Under the pieces are notes generated by a model. The model searched no databases, was not told where the DNA came from, and saw nothing but the letters and a program-made list of their open reading frames with translations. A stretch of DNA of 64,000 nucleotides from assembly GCF_000313565.1 (NCBI RefSeq), contig NZ_HE578926.1, forward strand, positions 191,770 through 255,769, in the 5' to 3' direction. Below, one piece after another: positions 49,922 through 59,323 of the stretch (position 1 is the stretch's first letter; each line of letters starts with the position of its first letter). Made by a program: the position numbers and the translations under genes. Source of the DNA: Dielma fastidiosa (GTDB taxonomy: Bacteria > Bacillota_I > Bacilli_A > Erysipelotrichales > Erysipelotrichaceae).

Positions 49922-52900
49922 AAAATGCATCTGCATAATCATTACATTCATGATGATCTTTACTTTATTCCCACAGAAACTGCAGGCGGAAACGGAAATG
50001 ATACACATCAAATCCATCGAAGATTTTAATGAATTTGTGCAATTAAGCAGGCTTGATACATGGTCGCGCAATAAAAGCGTCTATCTGGACTGCGATCTCG
50101 ATTTCACGGAACAGGAATTTACATCGGTTCCTATTTTCAGCGGTATGTTTGATGGGCAGGGACATACAATTACCGGCATTCAAATTGACGCTAACGAACC
50201 CATTAAGGGCTTATTCCGCATCATAGAGGCTGAGGGTATTGTTCAAAATCTCAATGTTTCATCAGCGATTGCCGCTGATGAAGGACGGCAGATTTTCGGG
50301 GGTATCGCTGGCGAAAATTATGGACGGATTATTAATTGCAAGTTTTACGGCAAGATCTATGGCGACGCGATCATCGGCGGTATTGCCGGTATTAATCAGG
50401 ACAGCGGCAGAATCGCCAACTGTGAGGTATCCGGCACGCTGGGCGGTGAAAAGTATACCGGCGGCATCAGCGGCGAGAATTTCGGCAGTATTATCAAATG
50501 TGTAAATCGCTGCCGAATCAACACATCCGCAAAAGAAAATACGCTGGATCTGGAAAACCTCGATTTGAATCAATTGGAATCCTTTAATAACGTGAAGCCG
50601 ATCAATACTCATACAGATACCGGCGGCATCAGCGGTTATTCCTCCGGCATCATTCAAAGCTGTATCAATTACGCGATGATCGGTTATCCGCATATGGGCT
50701 ATAATATCGGCGGCATCGTTGGGCGGCAGTCCGGTTATTTATCCGGCTGCAGCAATTACGGTCACATTTTCGGCCGTAAGGATGTCGGCGGTATTGTCGG
50801 ACAGATGGAACCGGCTTTTATCCAGCAGATTTCCCGAAACCAGCTGCAAAGTCTTGGCGATGAGCTGGATCAGCTGCAGCGGATGATTGATAATGCCATG
50901 AATCATGCAAATGCGTCATCCTCCGCGATCAGCATTGAAATTAACACTCTGGCAAATTACGCAGACGCTGCGGCCGACAGTTCAAAACGGGTTTTGGATC
51001 AAAGTGCTGATTATATCGACTCCACGATTGAAACAATCAATGATACAAGCACTTTAATGGTCGAAGCACTTGATCGTCTTGATCCAATCATCAAAAAGTT
51101 AAAAATTACTTCTGATTCATTCACTCAGACTTGTTCACAATTGGAAAAGGCCATCAAAGAGCTGCAAATCATCTCTGATGACAGCGGTGCTGTCATTCAT
51201 CAAGTCAATCTGGCTCTTGATGATTTAAAAAAGGCTAATCAAGCCTTAGCCAGCGCTGCCGATAAGCTTGATAAGGCTCTGCAGCTATTGAGTGACGCGG
51301 CGGCCAGCGGTGATCAGGAAAAAATAAATGAAGCGCTGAACCAGCTGAATGAGGGCATGCGGGAATTAAGCGATGCCGCTCATCAAGGCAGTGAGGCGAT
51401 GAAGCGGTTTGCGGATGCGATGAAGGGCAGAGACAATGCATCTGATGCCCTTGAAGAGCTTTCACTTTCCTTATCGGCAATGAGCGATGCGATCACTAAA
51501 ACCAATGACGCACTAAAGACGCTGATTGATGAAATTGACTGGACAAAGGTATCAGAAGCGTTAAAAGAAGCATCAGATGCGCTGGCTGATGTTCAAAAGG
51601 CAAGCGCTGATTTTAATGAAGGTCTAAAGAAATTGGGATCGGCGCTGGATGAATTAGAAGCACTCAATGATGATTTAGCGCCATTATATACTCAGCTGCG
51701 GAAAACTACACGCGCACTCGCATCAACAAGTGATGATTTTTCGAATATGGTTCGTGAGATACGCAAGCAAGTTAAAGCGCTGGCCGATAAGGAGCCCATT
51801 CAGTTTACACGGCTGCCATCGGGATATCAGCAGGACAGCAATCAGCTTCATGCTTCGATCAGCGGCATATCCGCTTCCCTGAAATCATTGAATCAGGAGG
51901 TTGAACGTTCATCGAAAACCCTGACTGCCGATATCCGCGCGATTAGTGATCAGTTTAATGTCATTATGCATCTGATGATTGAAGCCCTTTCTCAGCCGGA
52001 TACAGTGAGTGATGTCTTTGAGGATACCTCCGATCAGGATATTGATGCCACAACCAACGGTAAGGTTGCTGATTCAGTCAATTACGATATTGTGGAGGGT
52101 GATGTGAATATTGGCGGCATTGCCGGTTCAATGGCCATCGAGTTTGATCTTGATCCTGAAGATGATTTATCATCGGCTGCCGACAAGCTGAATTACCGCT
52201 ATGAAACCAAGGCTGTCATGAGCGGCTGTATCAATAAGGGTTCAGTCATTGCGAAAAAGAATAATGTGGGCGGTTTAGTCGGACGCCTTGATTTAGGGAC
52301 AGTCAGCCAATGTGAAGGCTATGGCACGGTAGAAAGTACAAGCGGTGACTACGTCGGCGGCATTGCCGGATATGCCGATGCCAAGATTCAGCAATGTATC
52401 GCCAAAGCTGAGTTAAAAGGAAATAATTATATTGGCGGCATCGCTGGCATGGCCTCAACGCTCATTGATTCCTATGCCTTAATCAAAGTCAGTGAAGGTA
52501 TTGGCCGCATCGGTGCGATCGCCGGTGCTTCAAACAAGCACAGCCAAATCAGCGGGAATTATTTTGTCGATACTGGATTCGCCGGAATTGATGGCATCAG
52601 CTATGCGGATATCGCTCAGCCAATCGACTATCAAGCCCTAAAAGAGCTGAATACACTTCCCAGCGCCTTCTTTGAATTCACTTTAACCTTTAAGGCAGAC
52701 AATCAGACAATCAAAACAATTCCGTTTGATTTTAATGAGGATTTAAGCTCGCTGACACTGCCGGCAATTCCGGAAAAGGCCGGCTATTATGCCAGCTGGC
52801 CTGCATTTGATTATCATCGCATGCAATTTTCAGAAGTTCTGACAGCACAGTATCAGCCAATGATCAGCGTCCTCGCCAGTGATGTCTGCATCGATGAAAA

Positions 52901-53258
52901 ACCGCTGGTTTTAGCACAGGGGGCATTTACCGATCAGGATTTATTGACGGTAAGTCAGTTTAAGGATGATAATTGCTGGCAAGTACAATTAACAGCCAAA
53001 CAAAGTGAAAACATCACACTGAGACTTTTAAAACCCATTGACGGCAAGGTTAGCTTATGGGTCTTAAACGATGCGGGAGCATGGGTTTCTAAGCCGTTTA
53101 CCGACTGCGGCAGTTATCTTCAAATCGATATGGAAGAGAGTGAATTGATATTCTGCATCACACCCAAGAAAAGCTATACACTCCTATTGGCCGGCGGCCT
53201 GACGCTGATACTGATAATTTTATTTATCATCAAAAAGCGCTATTCGCATAGCCAATAA
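49908..53258 (+). CDS. GLUG-repeat / coiled-coil cell-surface protein, membrane-anchored at the C-terminus
   Basis: About 1116 residues from ATG 49908 (RBS GAGGTG; ATG 49905 possible). Signal peptide 1-29 (CICIIITFMMIFTLFPQKLQA). About 40-300 are GLUG-type beta repeats (GGIAGENYGRI, GGISGENFGS, GGIVGRQSGYLSGC, GGIVGQMEPAF). About 300-700 is a long Ala/Asp/Leu coiled coil, similar to exterior helices of YhgE/Pip proteins. More GLUG repeats follow (GGIAGSMAIEF, GGLVGRLDLGTV, GGIAGYADAKI), then a small beta module and a final membrane helix with basic tail. Coupled to the MMPL exporter, it probably is its exterior partner or guides cargo through the wall. Confidence 0.85.
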   Translation: MRRLKKCICIIITFMMIFTLFPQKLQAETEMIHIKSIEDFNEFVQLSRLDTWSRNKSVYLDCDLDFTEQEFTSVPIFSGMFDGQGHTITGIQIDANEPIKGLFRIIEAEGIVQNLNVSSAIAADEGRQIFGGIAGENYGRIINCKFYGKIYGDAIIGGIAGINQDSGRIANCEVSGTLGGEKYTGGISGENFGSIIKCVNRCRINTSAKENTLDLENLDLNQLESFNNVKPINTHTDTGGISGYSSGIIQSCINYAMIGYPHMGYNIGGIVGRQSGYLSGCSNYGHIFGRKDVGGIVGQMEPAFIQQISRNQLQSLGDELDQLQRMIDNAMNHANASSSAISIEINTLANYADAAADSSKRVLDQSADYIDSTIETINDTSTLMVEALDRLDPIIKKLKITSDSFTQTCSQLEKAIKELQIISDDSGAVIHQVNLALDDLKKANQALASAADKLDKALQLLSDAAASGDQEKINEALNQLNEGMRELSDAAHQGSEAMKRFADAMKGRDNASDALEELSLSLSAMSDAITKTNDALKTLIDEIDWTKVSEALKEASDALADVQKASADFNEGLKKLGSALDELEALNDDLAPLYTQLRKTTRALASTSDDFSNMVREIRKQVKALADKEPIQFTRLPSGYQQDSNQLHASISGISASLKSLNQEVERSSKTLTADIRAISDQFNVIMHLMIEALSQPDTVSDVFEDTSDQDIDATTNGKVADSVNYDIVEGDVNIGGIAGSMAIEFDLDPEDDLSSAADKLNYRYETKAVMSGCINKGSVIAKKNNVGGLVGRLDLGTVSQCEGYGTVESTSGDYVGGIAGYADAKIQQCIAKAELKGNNYIGGIAGMASTLIDSYALIKVSEGIGRIGAIAGASNKHSQISGNYFVDTGFAGIDGISYADIAQPIDYQALKELNTLPSAFFEFTLTFKADNQTIKTIPFDFNEDLSSLTLPAIPEKAGYYASWPAFDYHRMQFSEVLTAQYQPMISVLASDVCIDEKPLVLAQGAFTDQDLLTVSQFKDDNCWQVQLTAKQSENITLRLLKPIDGKVSLWVLNDAGAWVSKPFTDCGSYLQIDMEESELIFCITPKKSYTLLLAGGLTLILIILFIIKKRYSHSQ

Positions 53259-53273
53259 TCCCTCTGCCTTGAT

Positions 53274-53302
53274 TAGACATTTAATTTTAAGTATGGTAAA
53301 AT
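53274..53302 (+). promoter_or_regulatory. Promoter of the TetR gene
   Basis: TAGACA (53274-53279), 17 bases, TAAAAT (53297-53302) with TGG just before (near-extended -10). So the TetR gene can be expressed apart from the MMPL operon. Confidence 0.55.
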
Positions 53303-53328
53303 TTTAGTAAAATCAAGGAGACACAGCC

Positions 53329-53862
53329 ATGCCGATCAATATGAAAGCCGTGATTGCCGATGCCTTTGTTTCACTGGCACAGCGTAAAAATGTCGATAAA
53401 ATAACTGTTAAAGATCTGGTGGAAGCATGCGGAATTTCACGTCAGACATTTTATTATCATTTTCAGGATATTTTGGAAGTAATCGAATGGTCGATGCAGC
53501 AGGCAATGCAGGAAATGCTCGCGCAAAGTCTAGCGGTCGATGATCCTGAAAAAGCACTGCGGATTTTCATTACCGCCGCCGCTGAAAACCAAGAGATCAT
53601 TAAAAAGCTGATGCATTCACAGCGCCGCGAACAGGTTGAACGTATGATGTTTCATGCGATTCAAGACGGCATGATGCAGCTGGCCCGCGACAAAGCACCT
53701 CACGATCTGAGTTACAGCGATTTAGAGATGGCTGTGCATTTCTATACCTACGGCATTGTCGGTCTGCTGCTTGAATACAGTTCGATGAAACAGCTGGATA
53801 TTAATCGCTTTGCCCATCAGCTGAATCTGCTTTTATCCGGCAGGCTAATCAATTTTAATTAA
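53329..53862 (+). CDS. TetR/AcrR-family regulator (DhaS-like)
   Basis: 177 residues. The N-terminal HTH spans about 5-52 (ITVKDLVEACGISRQTFYYHF). The C-terminal helical domain resembles the DhaS-like TetR_C branch that often controls MMPL/YhgE type genes. RBS AAGGAG. Its place after the MMPL/GLUG pair makes those genes the likely targets. No effector is known. Confidence 0.93.
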   Translation: MPINMKAVIADAFVSLAQRKNVDKITVKDLVEACGISRQTFYYHFQDILEVIEWSMQQAMQEMLAQSLAVDDPEKALRIFITAAAENQEIIKKLMHSQRREQVERMMFHAIQDGMMQLARDKAPHDLSYSDLEMAVHFYTYGIVGLLLEYSSMKQLDINRFAHQLNLLLSGRLINFN

Positions 53863-53871
53863 TCTAAACAG

Positions 53872-53910
53872 AATCCCCAAAGTGTAACAAATCCTTACAT
53901 TTTGGGGATT
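53872..53910 (+). terminator. Terminator after the TetR gene
   Basis: AATCCCCAAAGTGTAA (53872-53887) pairs with TTACATTTTGGGGATT (53895-53910), one mismatch, then TTGTT. Long and stable. Confidence 0.85.
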
Positions 53911-53989
53911 TTGTTAATACAGATTGCTGAATCTGCGAATGGCGGCAGCCCTAGCTTTCCTTTATAGTATTTTTGAAAGGTGTGATAGA

Positions 53990-54415
53990 ATGCGTCAGAC
54001 CCTGCTGAATATTAAATTGATGGAATTACAGCAGCAATTCTGCCAGCTGACAAATCAGTTGGCACTTGATCAACAAACAGATAAGCATGAGCAGCTTTGC
54101 CATGACTTCAGGCTGCTTGCGGATGAATATCTGAGAAAGGAAAAAAGTCTTAATGAAAAAGCTCAGACTAGTCATTCAGCTGCCGCCTGCGCGTTGTCAG
54201 CGATTCAGGAAAGCTACTGTCAGCAGTGCGATAAGCTGCTTAAGCAGGCCGCAAGCGCTTGTTTAAGCGATGAAAAGAATGCGGAAATGATGGCTTTATA
54301 TGCTGAATTTGCCCTTGATTATGCCGCCCTTGCCATGGATCACGCAAGACTGGCAGCATTAAAGGCAATCGATATGCAGATGACAATTGAAGAAAAAGAG
54401 GAGGTCATAAAATGA
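53990..54415 (+). CDS. Small helical protein coupled to FtsH
   Basis: 141 residues from ATG 53990 (RBS AAAGGTG; an upstream in-frame ATG lacks one). All-helical, rich in Gln, Leu, Ala and Cys (FCQL, LCHDF, YCQQCDKL, SACLS), no signal or membrane segment. No family is recognised. Its stop overlaps the ftsH start by 4 bases (ATGA), so the two are made together; it may be an adaptor, substrate or regulator of this FtsH. This is inference from position. Confidence 0.7.
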   Translation: MRQTLLNIKLMELQQQFCQLTNQLALDQQTDKHEQLCHDFRLLADEYLRKEKSLNEKAQTSHSAAACALSAIQESYCQQCDKLLKQAASACLSDEKNAEMMALYAEFALDYAALAMDHARLAALKAIDMQMTIEEKEEVIK

Positions 54416-56223
54416 ATGAAATCAAACCGCCGAAAAAGCCGCTGATTTATTATTACGGCATTGTGATGCTGGTTCTGATGCTGTTTAATCTATTTGCGAT
54501 GCCTTATCTGATGCAGCGTCAGATAAAGGAAGTTGATTACGGCACCTTTATCAGTATGAGTGAAAACGGTGAAATCGGTAAAGTTGAAATTCAGGAAAGT
54601 GAGAACCAGATTTTATTTACCGATCCTGAAAATAAGGTTGTTTATAAGACTGGCATGGTCAATGATCCAGAGCTATCACAGCGTTTATATGATGCTGAGA
54701 TTCCTTTCTATGGTGAAATCATCGAACAGACTTCTCCGATTCTTAATTTTATCTTATCATGGGTACTGCCGATTCTGCTCTTTGTCGGTATCGGGCAATA
54801 CATGTCTAAAAAGCTGATGAATCGGGCCGGCGGCGCCAACGCCTTAACCTTTGGCAAAAGCAATGCGAAAATCTATGTCAAATCATCCGAAGGCATTAAG
54901 TTTGCCGATGTAGCCGGAGAAGATGAGGCAAAAGAAAATCTTGCCGAGATTGTCGATTATCTGCATAACCCCGATAAATATCAGCAGATTGGTGCTTCAA
55001 TGCCAAAAGGAATCCTTTTGGTCGGGCCGCCGGGTACTGGTAAAACCATGCTTGCGAAAGCAGTTGCCGGGGAAGCCAATGTACCTTTCTTCTCAATTTC
55101 CGGTTCAGAATTTGTGGAAATGTTTGTCGGCATGGGTGCTTCTAAGGTGCGCGATCTGTTTAAACAGGCAAAAGAAAAAGCCCCTTGTATTGTATTCATC
55201 GATGAAATTGATGCCATCGGTCAAAAGCGTGACAACAAGATGGGCGGCAACGATGAACGTGAACAGACGCTGAATCAGCTGCTGACTGAAATGGATGGCT
55301 TTGAGGGCAACAACGGTGTCATGATTCTGGCTGCTACCAACCGTCCTGAATCATTAGACCCGGCATTAACCCGCCCCGGCCGTTTTGACCGCCGTGTACC
55401 GGTTGAATTACCGGACTTAAAGGGACGAGAAGAAATCCTGATCGTGCATGCGAAAAAAATCAAAATTGCTGAGAATGTTGATTTTGGCAAGATTGCCCGT
55501 ATGGCTTCCGGAGCTTCCGGCGCCGAGCTTGCTAATATCATTAATGAAGCTGCCCTACGAGCTGTCCGTGACGGCCGCAGCTGTGCCTCACAGGCAGATC
55601 TTGAGGAAAGCATTGAAACCGTTATTGCCGGCTATCAAAAGAAAAACGCGATTCTTACCGATCATGAAAAGCTGATTGTTTCCTATCATGAAATCGGCCA
55701 CGCGCTGGTTGCCGCCTTACAAACCCAATCAGCACCGGTTACCAAAATCACGATTGTACCGCGCACTTCCGGAGCTTTAGGCTATACGATGCAGGTTGAT
55801 GAGGGCAATCATTATCTGATGAATAAAACTGAAATAGAAAATAAGATTGCGACCTTAACCGGCGGCCGGGCCGCCGAGGAAATCGCCTTTGGCTCTATTA
55901 CCACCGGTGCTTCAAACGATATTGAACAAGCCACCAAGCTGGCACGCGCCATGATTACCCGTTATGGCATGAGCGAGGATTTCGGCATGGTAGCTATGGA
56001 AACCGTCACAAATCAATATTTGGGCGGTGATACCTCACTTGCTTGTTCTGCGGATACACAAGCTAAGATCGATGAGAAGGTTATGGAATTAGTGAAACAG
56101 CAGCATGACAAGGCGCTTGAATTACTGCGCGCTAACCGTCAAAAGCTCGATAAGCTTGCCCAATATCTCTATGAGAAAGAAACCATTACCGGTGAGGAAT
56201 TTATGCGTATTTTAAATAGCTGA
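54412..56223 (+). CDS. ftsH: FtsH-type ATP-dependent membrane zinc metalloprotease
   Basis: 603 residues. Two membrane segments (about 11-33 and 108-127) flank the exterior FtsH_ext domain. AAA+ domain: Walker A GPPGTGKT (205-212), Walker [12 protein letters not shown], second region of homology [18 protein letters not shown]. Zinc site HEIGH at 426-430 (the usual form is HEAGH) with a distal Asp in the SNDIEQAT stretch. It degrades membrane and short-lived proteins. Shorter than the housekeeping 640-700 residue FtsH and lacking a long acidic tail, so it may be a second, specialised copy. It follows the small helical gene. Confidence 0.93.
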   Translation: MNEIKPPKKPLIYYYGIVMLVLMLFNLFAMPYLMQRQIKEVDYGTFISMSENGEIGKVEIQESENQILFTDPENKVVYKTGMVNDPELSQRLYDAEIPFYGEIIEQTSPILNFILSWVLPILLFVGIGQYMSKKLMNRAGGANALTFGKSNAKIYVKSSEGIKFADVAGEDEAKENLAEIVDYLHNPDKYQQIGASMPKGILLVGPPGTGKTMLAKAVAGEANVPFFSISGSEFVEMFVGMGASKVRDLFKQAKEKAPCIVFIDEIDAIGQKRDNKMGGNDEREQTLNQLLTEMDGFEGNNGVMILAATNRPESLDPALTRPGRFDRRVPVELPDLKGREEILIVHAKKIKIAENVDFGKIARMASGASGAELANIINEAALRAVRDGRSCASQADLEESIETVIAGYQKKNAILTDHEKLIVSYHEIGHALVAALQTQSAPVTKITIVPRTSGALGYTMQVDEGNHYLMNKTEIENKIATLTGGRAAEEIAFGSITTGASNDIEQATKLARAMITRYGMSEDFGMVAMETVTNQYLGGDTSLACSADTQAKIDEKVMELVKQQHDKALELLRANRQKLDKLAQYLYEKETITGEEFMRILNS

Positions 56224-56232
56224 GTATAAAAC

Positions 56233-56253
56233 AGCCCTTCCACATGGAGGGCT
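56233..56253. terminator. Terminator between ftsH and the GGDEF gene
   Basis: AGCCCT (56233-56238) pairs with AGGGCT (56248-56253), TTATTTTATC follows on +. It overlaps the end of the convergent gene. Confidence 0.7.
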
Positions 56254-58560
56254 TTATTTTATCTTCAGTGCCTGCTTCAGCCGCAGCTTCATTAAAAAAG
56301 CTGACAGCACATCGGCTGTTAATTTAAACGCGGCAATCTGTTTAGATTCCCAAACGCGATGCTCCCGGCATTCATCAAAACCGACATAGCCCGCAAACTC
56401 CCCCTCATCCAATATCGCGCATTGAAGCAGGGAGCAGCAATCCTGGCCGGCCAAGTAACTGTGGTAATGTTTAGACATCGGTTTTACTTCAGCGCAATAA
56501 AATAAGCCTTGTTCATCAAAACGCTGAGCTGTTTCAGCCAGTGAAACGGAAATTGAGGAATTCATCGGCTTGATTCCCTTCGCACACCATTCAAAGGTAT
56601 TAAAACATGAGTGTCCGTCATTGCTTTCAAAGATATAGACACGGCTTACATCATAGGCATGACCGATGATTCCCAATAAACGCTCAATAGTTAAATGAAT
56701 ATCCTTTGCCGCATATAATTTACGGAACGCATATTGGGCGAGCTGTTCCTCCATGATTTCTACCTGGTCAATATTGCTTTCCTCATTCACCGCGCTCATC
56801 AAATGATCGGATGAACATTCCTTAACGGCTTGGTAAAAGGTAACTCCCTTGCGGCCGCTTTTCTTACGGATATATAAAGCCTGATCGGCACATTGAAAGA
56901 ACGTATGATAATCACCCTCGCCATACGAAAATACCGCCGCACCAATACTGCATGTGATCGGTAAAGCATTCGGCAATGGGGTTAATTCTTCCAGCGCTGA
57001 CAACAGCTTTTCAGCTTTACGAAGTACATTTTCTTCATCATTGATTGATGCCATATAAATCAAAAACTCATCGCCGCCGATTCTGCCCGCCAGATCTGAG
57101 CTGCGGATCTGTGACTTTATGACTGCCGCCACACTGGCCAGCAAGCTGTCACCCGCCAAATGACCATAAGTATCATTGACTGATTTAAAATGATCGACAT
57201 CTAAAATCAAAAGCGCCTGCTTTCCAGAAGCTTCACAATTCTGCATCCGGGCGGCTACTAATGAATCGATTGCGGCTTTATTATAGAGACCGGTCAAGGC
57301 ATCCTTCTGAGCCATATCCAGCAGCACTAAATGCTGCCTTTTTTCATCATCAATATCGAGGATGACGCCAACCGCTTTAATTGCCTTGCCATCAGCATCA
57401 AACTGCGCGGTAGCCCTGATCCGGCACCAATGATACTTACCTTGCCGATCACGGATACGAAATTCAGTTTCAGAATATGGAACTCCCGCTGCCGTATCCT
57501 TCATGATTCTCATAAACGCGTGCATGTCATCAGGATGGATATTTTCAGAAACGGGAATCCGCTGGCTGATCTGTTTACTGATGGCCGCGTAGCCGAATTT
57601 TTTATACCAATTGGGGGAGAAAAACAACGTATCCCTGGCGATATCCCACTCAAAAATAATATCTGTCGCCTGATCCATAATTACCTGATAACGCTCTAAG
57701 GACAGCCTTAACGCTTCCTGTGCCTGTTTGCGCTGCGTGATTTCGATAAGCAAGCTGAAAAAGTTTTCACTGCCGTCACGCTCGGTTAATAATCTGCCCT
57801 TATCCAGTACCCATATGGGTTTGCCGCTCTTACATAAAACCCGATATTCAAGCTCAATATCACTGCCCTTTTTCAGCTGTTTATGAATCATTGACAGCAT
57901 CATTGAACGATCATTAGGATAAACCATCTCAATAAAATGATTATGGAAGCGATTTGCGATTTCCTCCCGTGTATAACCAAACATTGATAAAAAGCTGTCA
58001 GACATGGTAATCAATGTAAAATGAGCGTCTTTCCTGCATTGATGAGCACTGCCGGGGAGACTGTTGTTTAACAGTTCAAGCTGGCGGCTGCGTAATGCCA
58101 GTGTTTGTTTCAGATCCTGTAAATTCGATCTGTCACGGCTTTCAACATAATAATGGGCAGCCTTTTGATCCATATCCGGATAAGAGAAATGAAGATGCAG
58201 AAGCTTCAGCTCCTTGTCAAGAACGATTGAAAAACGCAGCTTCTCAATCGCAAACATCTTATCCTCTGGCTCCGCCTCAAGCATCCCATAAACAATGCAG
58301 GCATCATCAAACGGCACAGCATATACTTGCCGCTGGCGGATGATAAACGAACCGCTGTATTCCTTGAATTCGGCTTTTAAGGCTTGCTTGGCTTCCATCA
58401 GATTCTGACAAAGCTCATTTTCACCAGTACCGATCCATGATATCTTTTCATTCATATAAGCCGGCAATCGATCAAGCCTGCGGTCGATAAAATAAAGCTC
58501 GATCAGTTTATCGGCAAAAGCAAGCGCCGCCTGCTTCAGATTAAATTGTTCCCGCTTCAA
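56254..58560 (-). CDS. Diguanylate cyclase: SnoaL-like, PAS, PAS, GGDEF, GAF
   Basis: 768 residues from TTG 58560, fixed by AGGAGGG five bases before it; the ATG at 58584 lies upstream of that site. Order: a SnoaL/NTF2-like domain (about 10-130, WIGTGENE), PAS (about 165-285), PAS (about 300-415), GGDEF (about 425-585) with an intact active site RIGGDEF and the metal site DVDHFKSVNDTYGHLAGD, then a GAF-like tail (about 610-768). Soluble. It should make c-di-GMP and is the likely counterpart of the EAL protein at 25160. No I-site RxxD is obvious directly before GGDEF (SSDLAGR). Monocistronic. Confidence 0.92.
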   Translation of the reverse strand: MKREQFNLKQAALAFADKLIELYFIDRRLDRLPAYMNEKISWIGTGENELCQNLMEAKQALKAEFKEYSGSFIIRQRQVYAVPFDDACIVYGMLEAEPEDKMFAIEKLRFSIVLDKELKLLHLHFSYPDMDQKAAHYYVESRDRSNLQDLKQTLALRSRQLELLNNSLPGSAHQCRKDAHFTLITMSDSFLSMFGYTREEIANRFHNHFIEMVYPNDRSMMLSMIHKQLKKGSDIELEYRVLCKSGKPIWVLDKGRLLTERDGSENFFSLLIEITQRKQAQEALRLSLERYQVIMDQATDIIFEWDIARDTLFFSPNWYKKFGYAAISKQISQRIPVSENIHPDDMHAFMRIMKDTAAGVPYSETEFRIRDRQGKYHWCRIRATAQFDADGKAIKAVGVILDIDDEKRQHLVLLDMAQKDALTGLYNKAAIDSLVAARMQNCEASGKQALLILDVDHFKSVNDTYGHLAGDSLLASVAAVIKSQIRSSDLAGRIGGDEFLIYMASINDEENVLRKAEKLLSALEELTPLPNALPITCSIGAAVFSYGEGDYHTFFQCADQALYIRKKSGRKGVTFYQAVKECSSDHLMSAVNEESNIDQVEIMEEQLAQYAFRKLYAAKDIHLTIERLLGIIGHAYDVSRVYIFESNDGHSCFNTFEWCAKGIKPMNSSISVSLAETAQRFDEQGLFYCAEVKPMSKHYHSYLAGQDCCSLLQCAILDEGEFAGYVGFDECREHRVWESKQIAAFKLTADVLSAFLMKLRLKQALKIK

Positions 58561-58651
58561 GATAACCCTCCTATCTGCCGCCATGCCCTTGACAACTTAA
58601 ATTAGTAATAGTTATGTTCAGTTTATCAAACAATTTTAATAGAAAAAAGAA

Positions 58652-58677
58652 GCTATTCCTGAATGGTCAGAAATAGC
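58652..58677 (-). terminator. Terminator of the lactose/cellobiose-type PTS operon
   Basis: The - strand pairs GCTATT with AATAGC and CTGA/TCAG inside, followed by TTCTTTTTTC. Confidence 0.8.
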
Positions 58678-58692
58678 CCCTAACTGGTACAT

Positions 58693-59019
58693 CTATTTTT
58701 CTTTTTTCAGCTGAGCGACTTCTTTCTGCAAGGCGATAATTTCAAGCAGATATTCCCTTGAAATCTCGGCATTCATCAATTGATCCTCAGCATGGATCAG
58801 CAGCAGTGTCGGTGTCACAGCTTCATTATTCGCTTCTTTTTGAATCAGCTGGGTATGCACCTTATGAGCCTCAATAAACAGCTCCTGCCCTTCTTTTAAT
58901 AATAATTCCGCTTTCTCAAAATCACCGGCTTTTACCGCCTGCAGTGCCTCATAGCATTTTGCCTTCGCGCTGCCCGCATAGCTGATAATCTGAAAGCTTA
59001 CATTTTCTAATGCTTCCAC
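58693..59019 (-). CDS. PTS lactose/cellobiose-family EIIA
   Basis: 108 residues from GTG 59019, which overlaps the IIB stop; RBS GGGGGAT. A three-helix bundle of the IIA-Lac type: VSFQIISYAGSAKAKCYEAL, then LLKEGQELFIEAHKVH and the phospho-His region LLLIHAEDQLMNAE. Takes phosphate from HPr and gives it to IIB. Last gene of the operon. Confidence 0.95.
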   Translation of the reverse strand: MEALENVSFQIISYAGSAKAKCYEALQAVKAGDFEKAELLLKEGQELFIEAHKVHTQLIQKEANNEAVTPTLLLIHAEDQLMNAEISREYLLEIIALQKEVAQLKKEK

Positions 59020-59321
59020 TATTCATCCCCCATTAGTTTTAATGCCTGAAGCAATACTTTTTTGCCGTCCATCAAACCGTATGCCATCATATCAATCGCG
59101 TCAATCGGACAGCTGACATACTGTGCTACATCACTTTTACGATAAGAAACCTGCGGTCCTAACAGCACACAGTCAGCATCCTTTGCCACATTGGCTGCTG
59201 AGTCGATTGAGAATGCGTCAATATCAAATTCTTTGCCGATGGAAGCCGCGTGAGCTTTCATTTTATTAACTAAGATACTCGTAGACATGCCGCCGGCACA
59301 TAACAATACAATTTTTTTCAT
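59019..59321 (-). CDS. PTS lactose/cellobiose-family EIIB
   Basis: 100 residues. The phosphorylated Cys is in IVLLCAGGMSTSILV near the N-terminus; CVLLGPQVSYRKSDV and the closing helix are typical of IIB-cellobiose. RBS AGGAGGC. Confidence 0.95.
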   Translation of the reverse strand: MKKIVLLCAGGMSTSILVNKMKAHAASIGKEFDIDAFSIDSAANVAKDADCVLLGPQVSYRKSDVAQYVSCPIDAIDMMAYGLMDGKKVLLQALKLMGDE

Positions 59322-59323
59322 AC

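Noticed and set aside
54896..55613. Several frames within ftsH on both strands
   Set aside because: All are shadows of the conserved AAA+ coding sequence.
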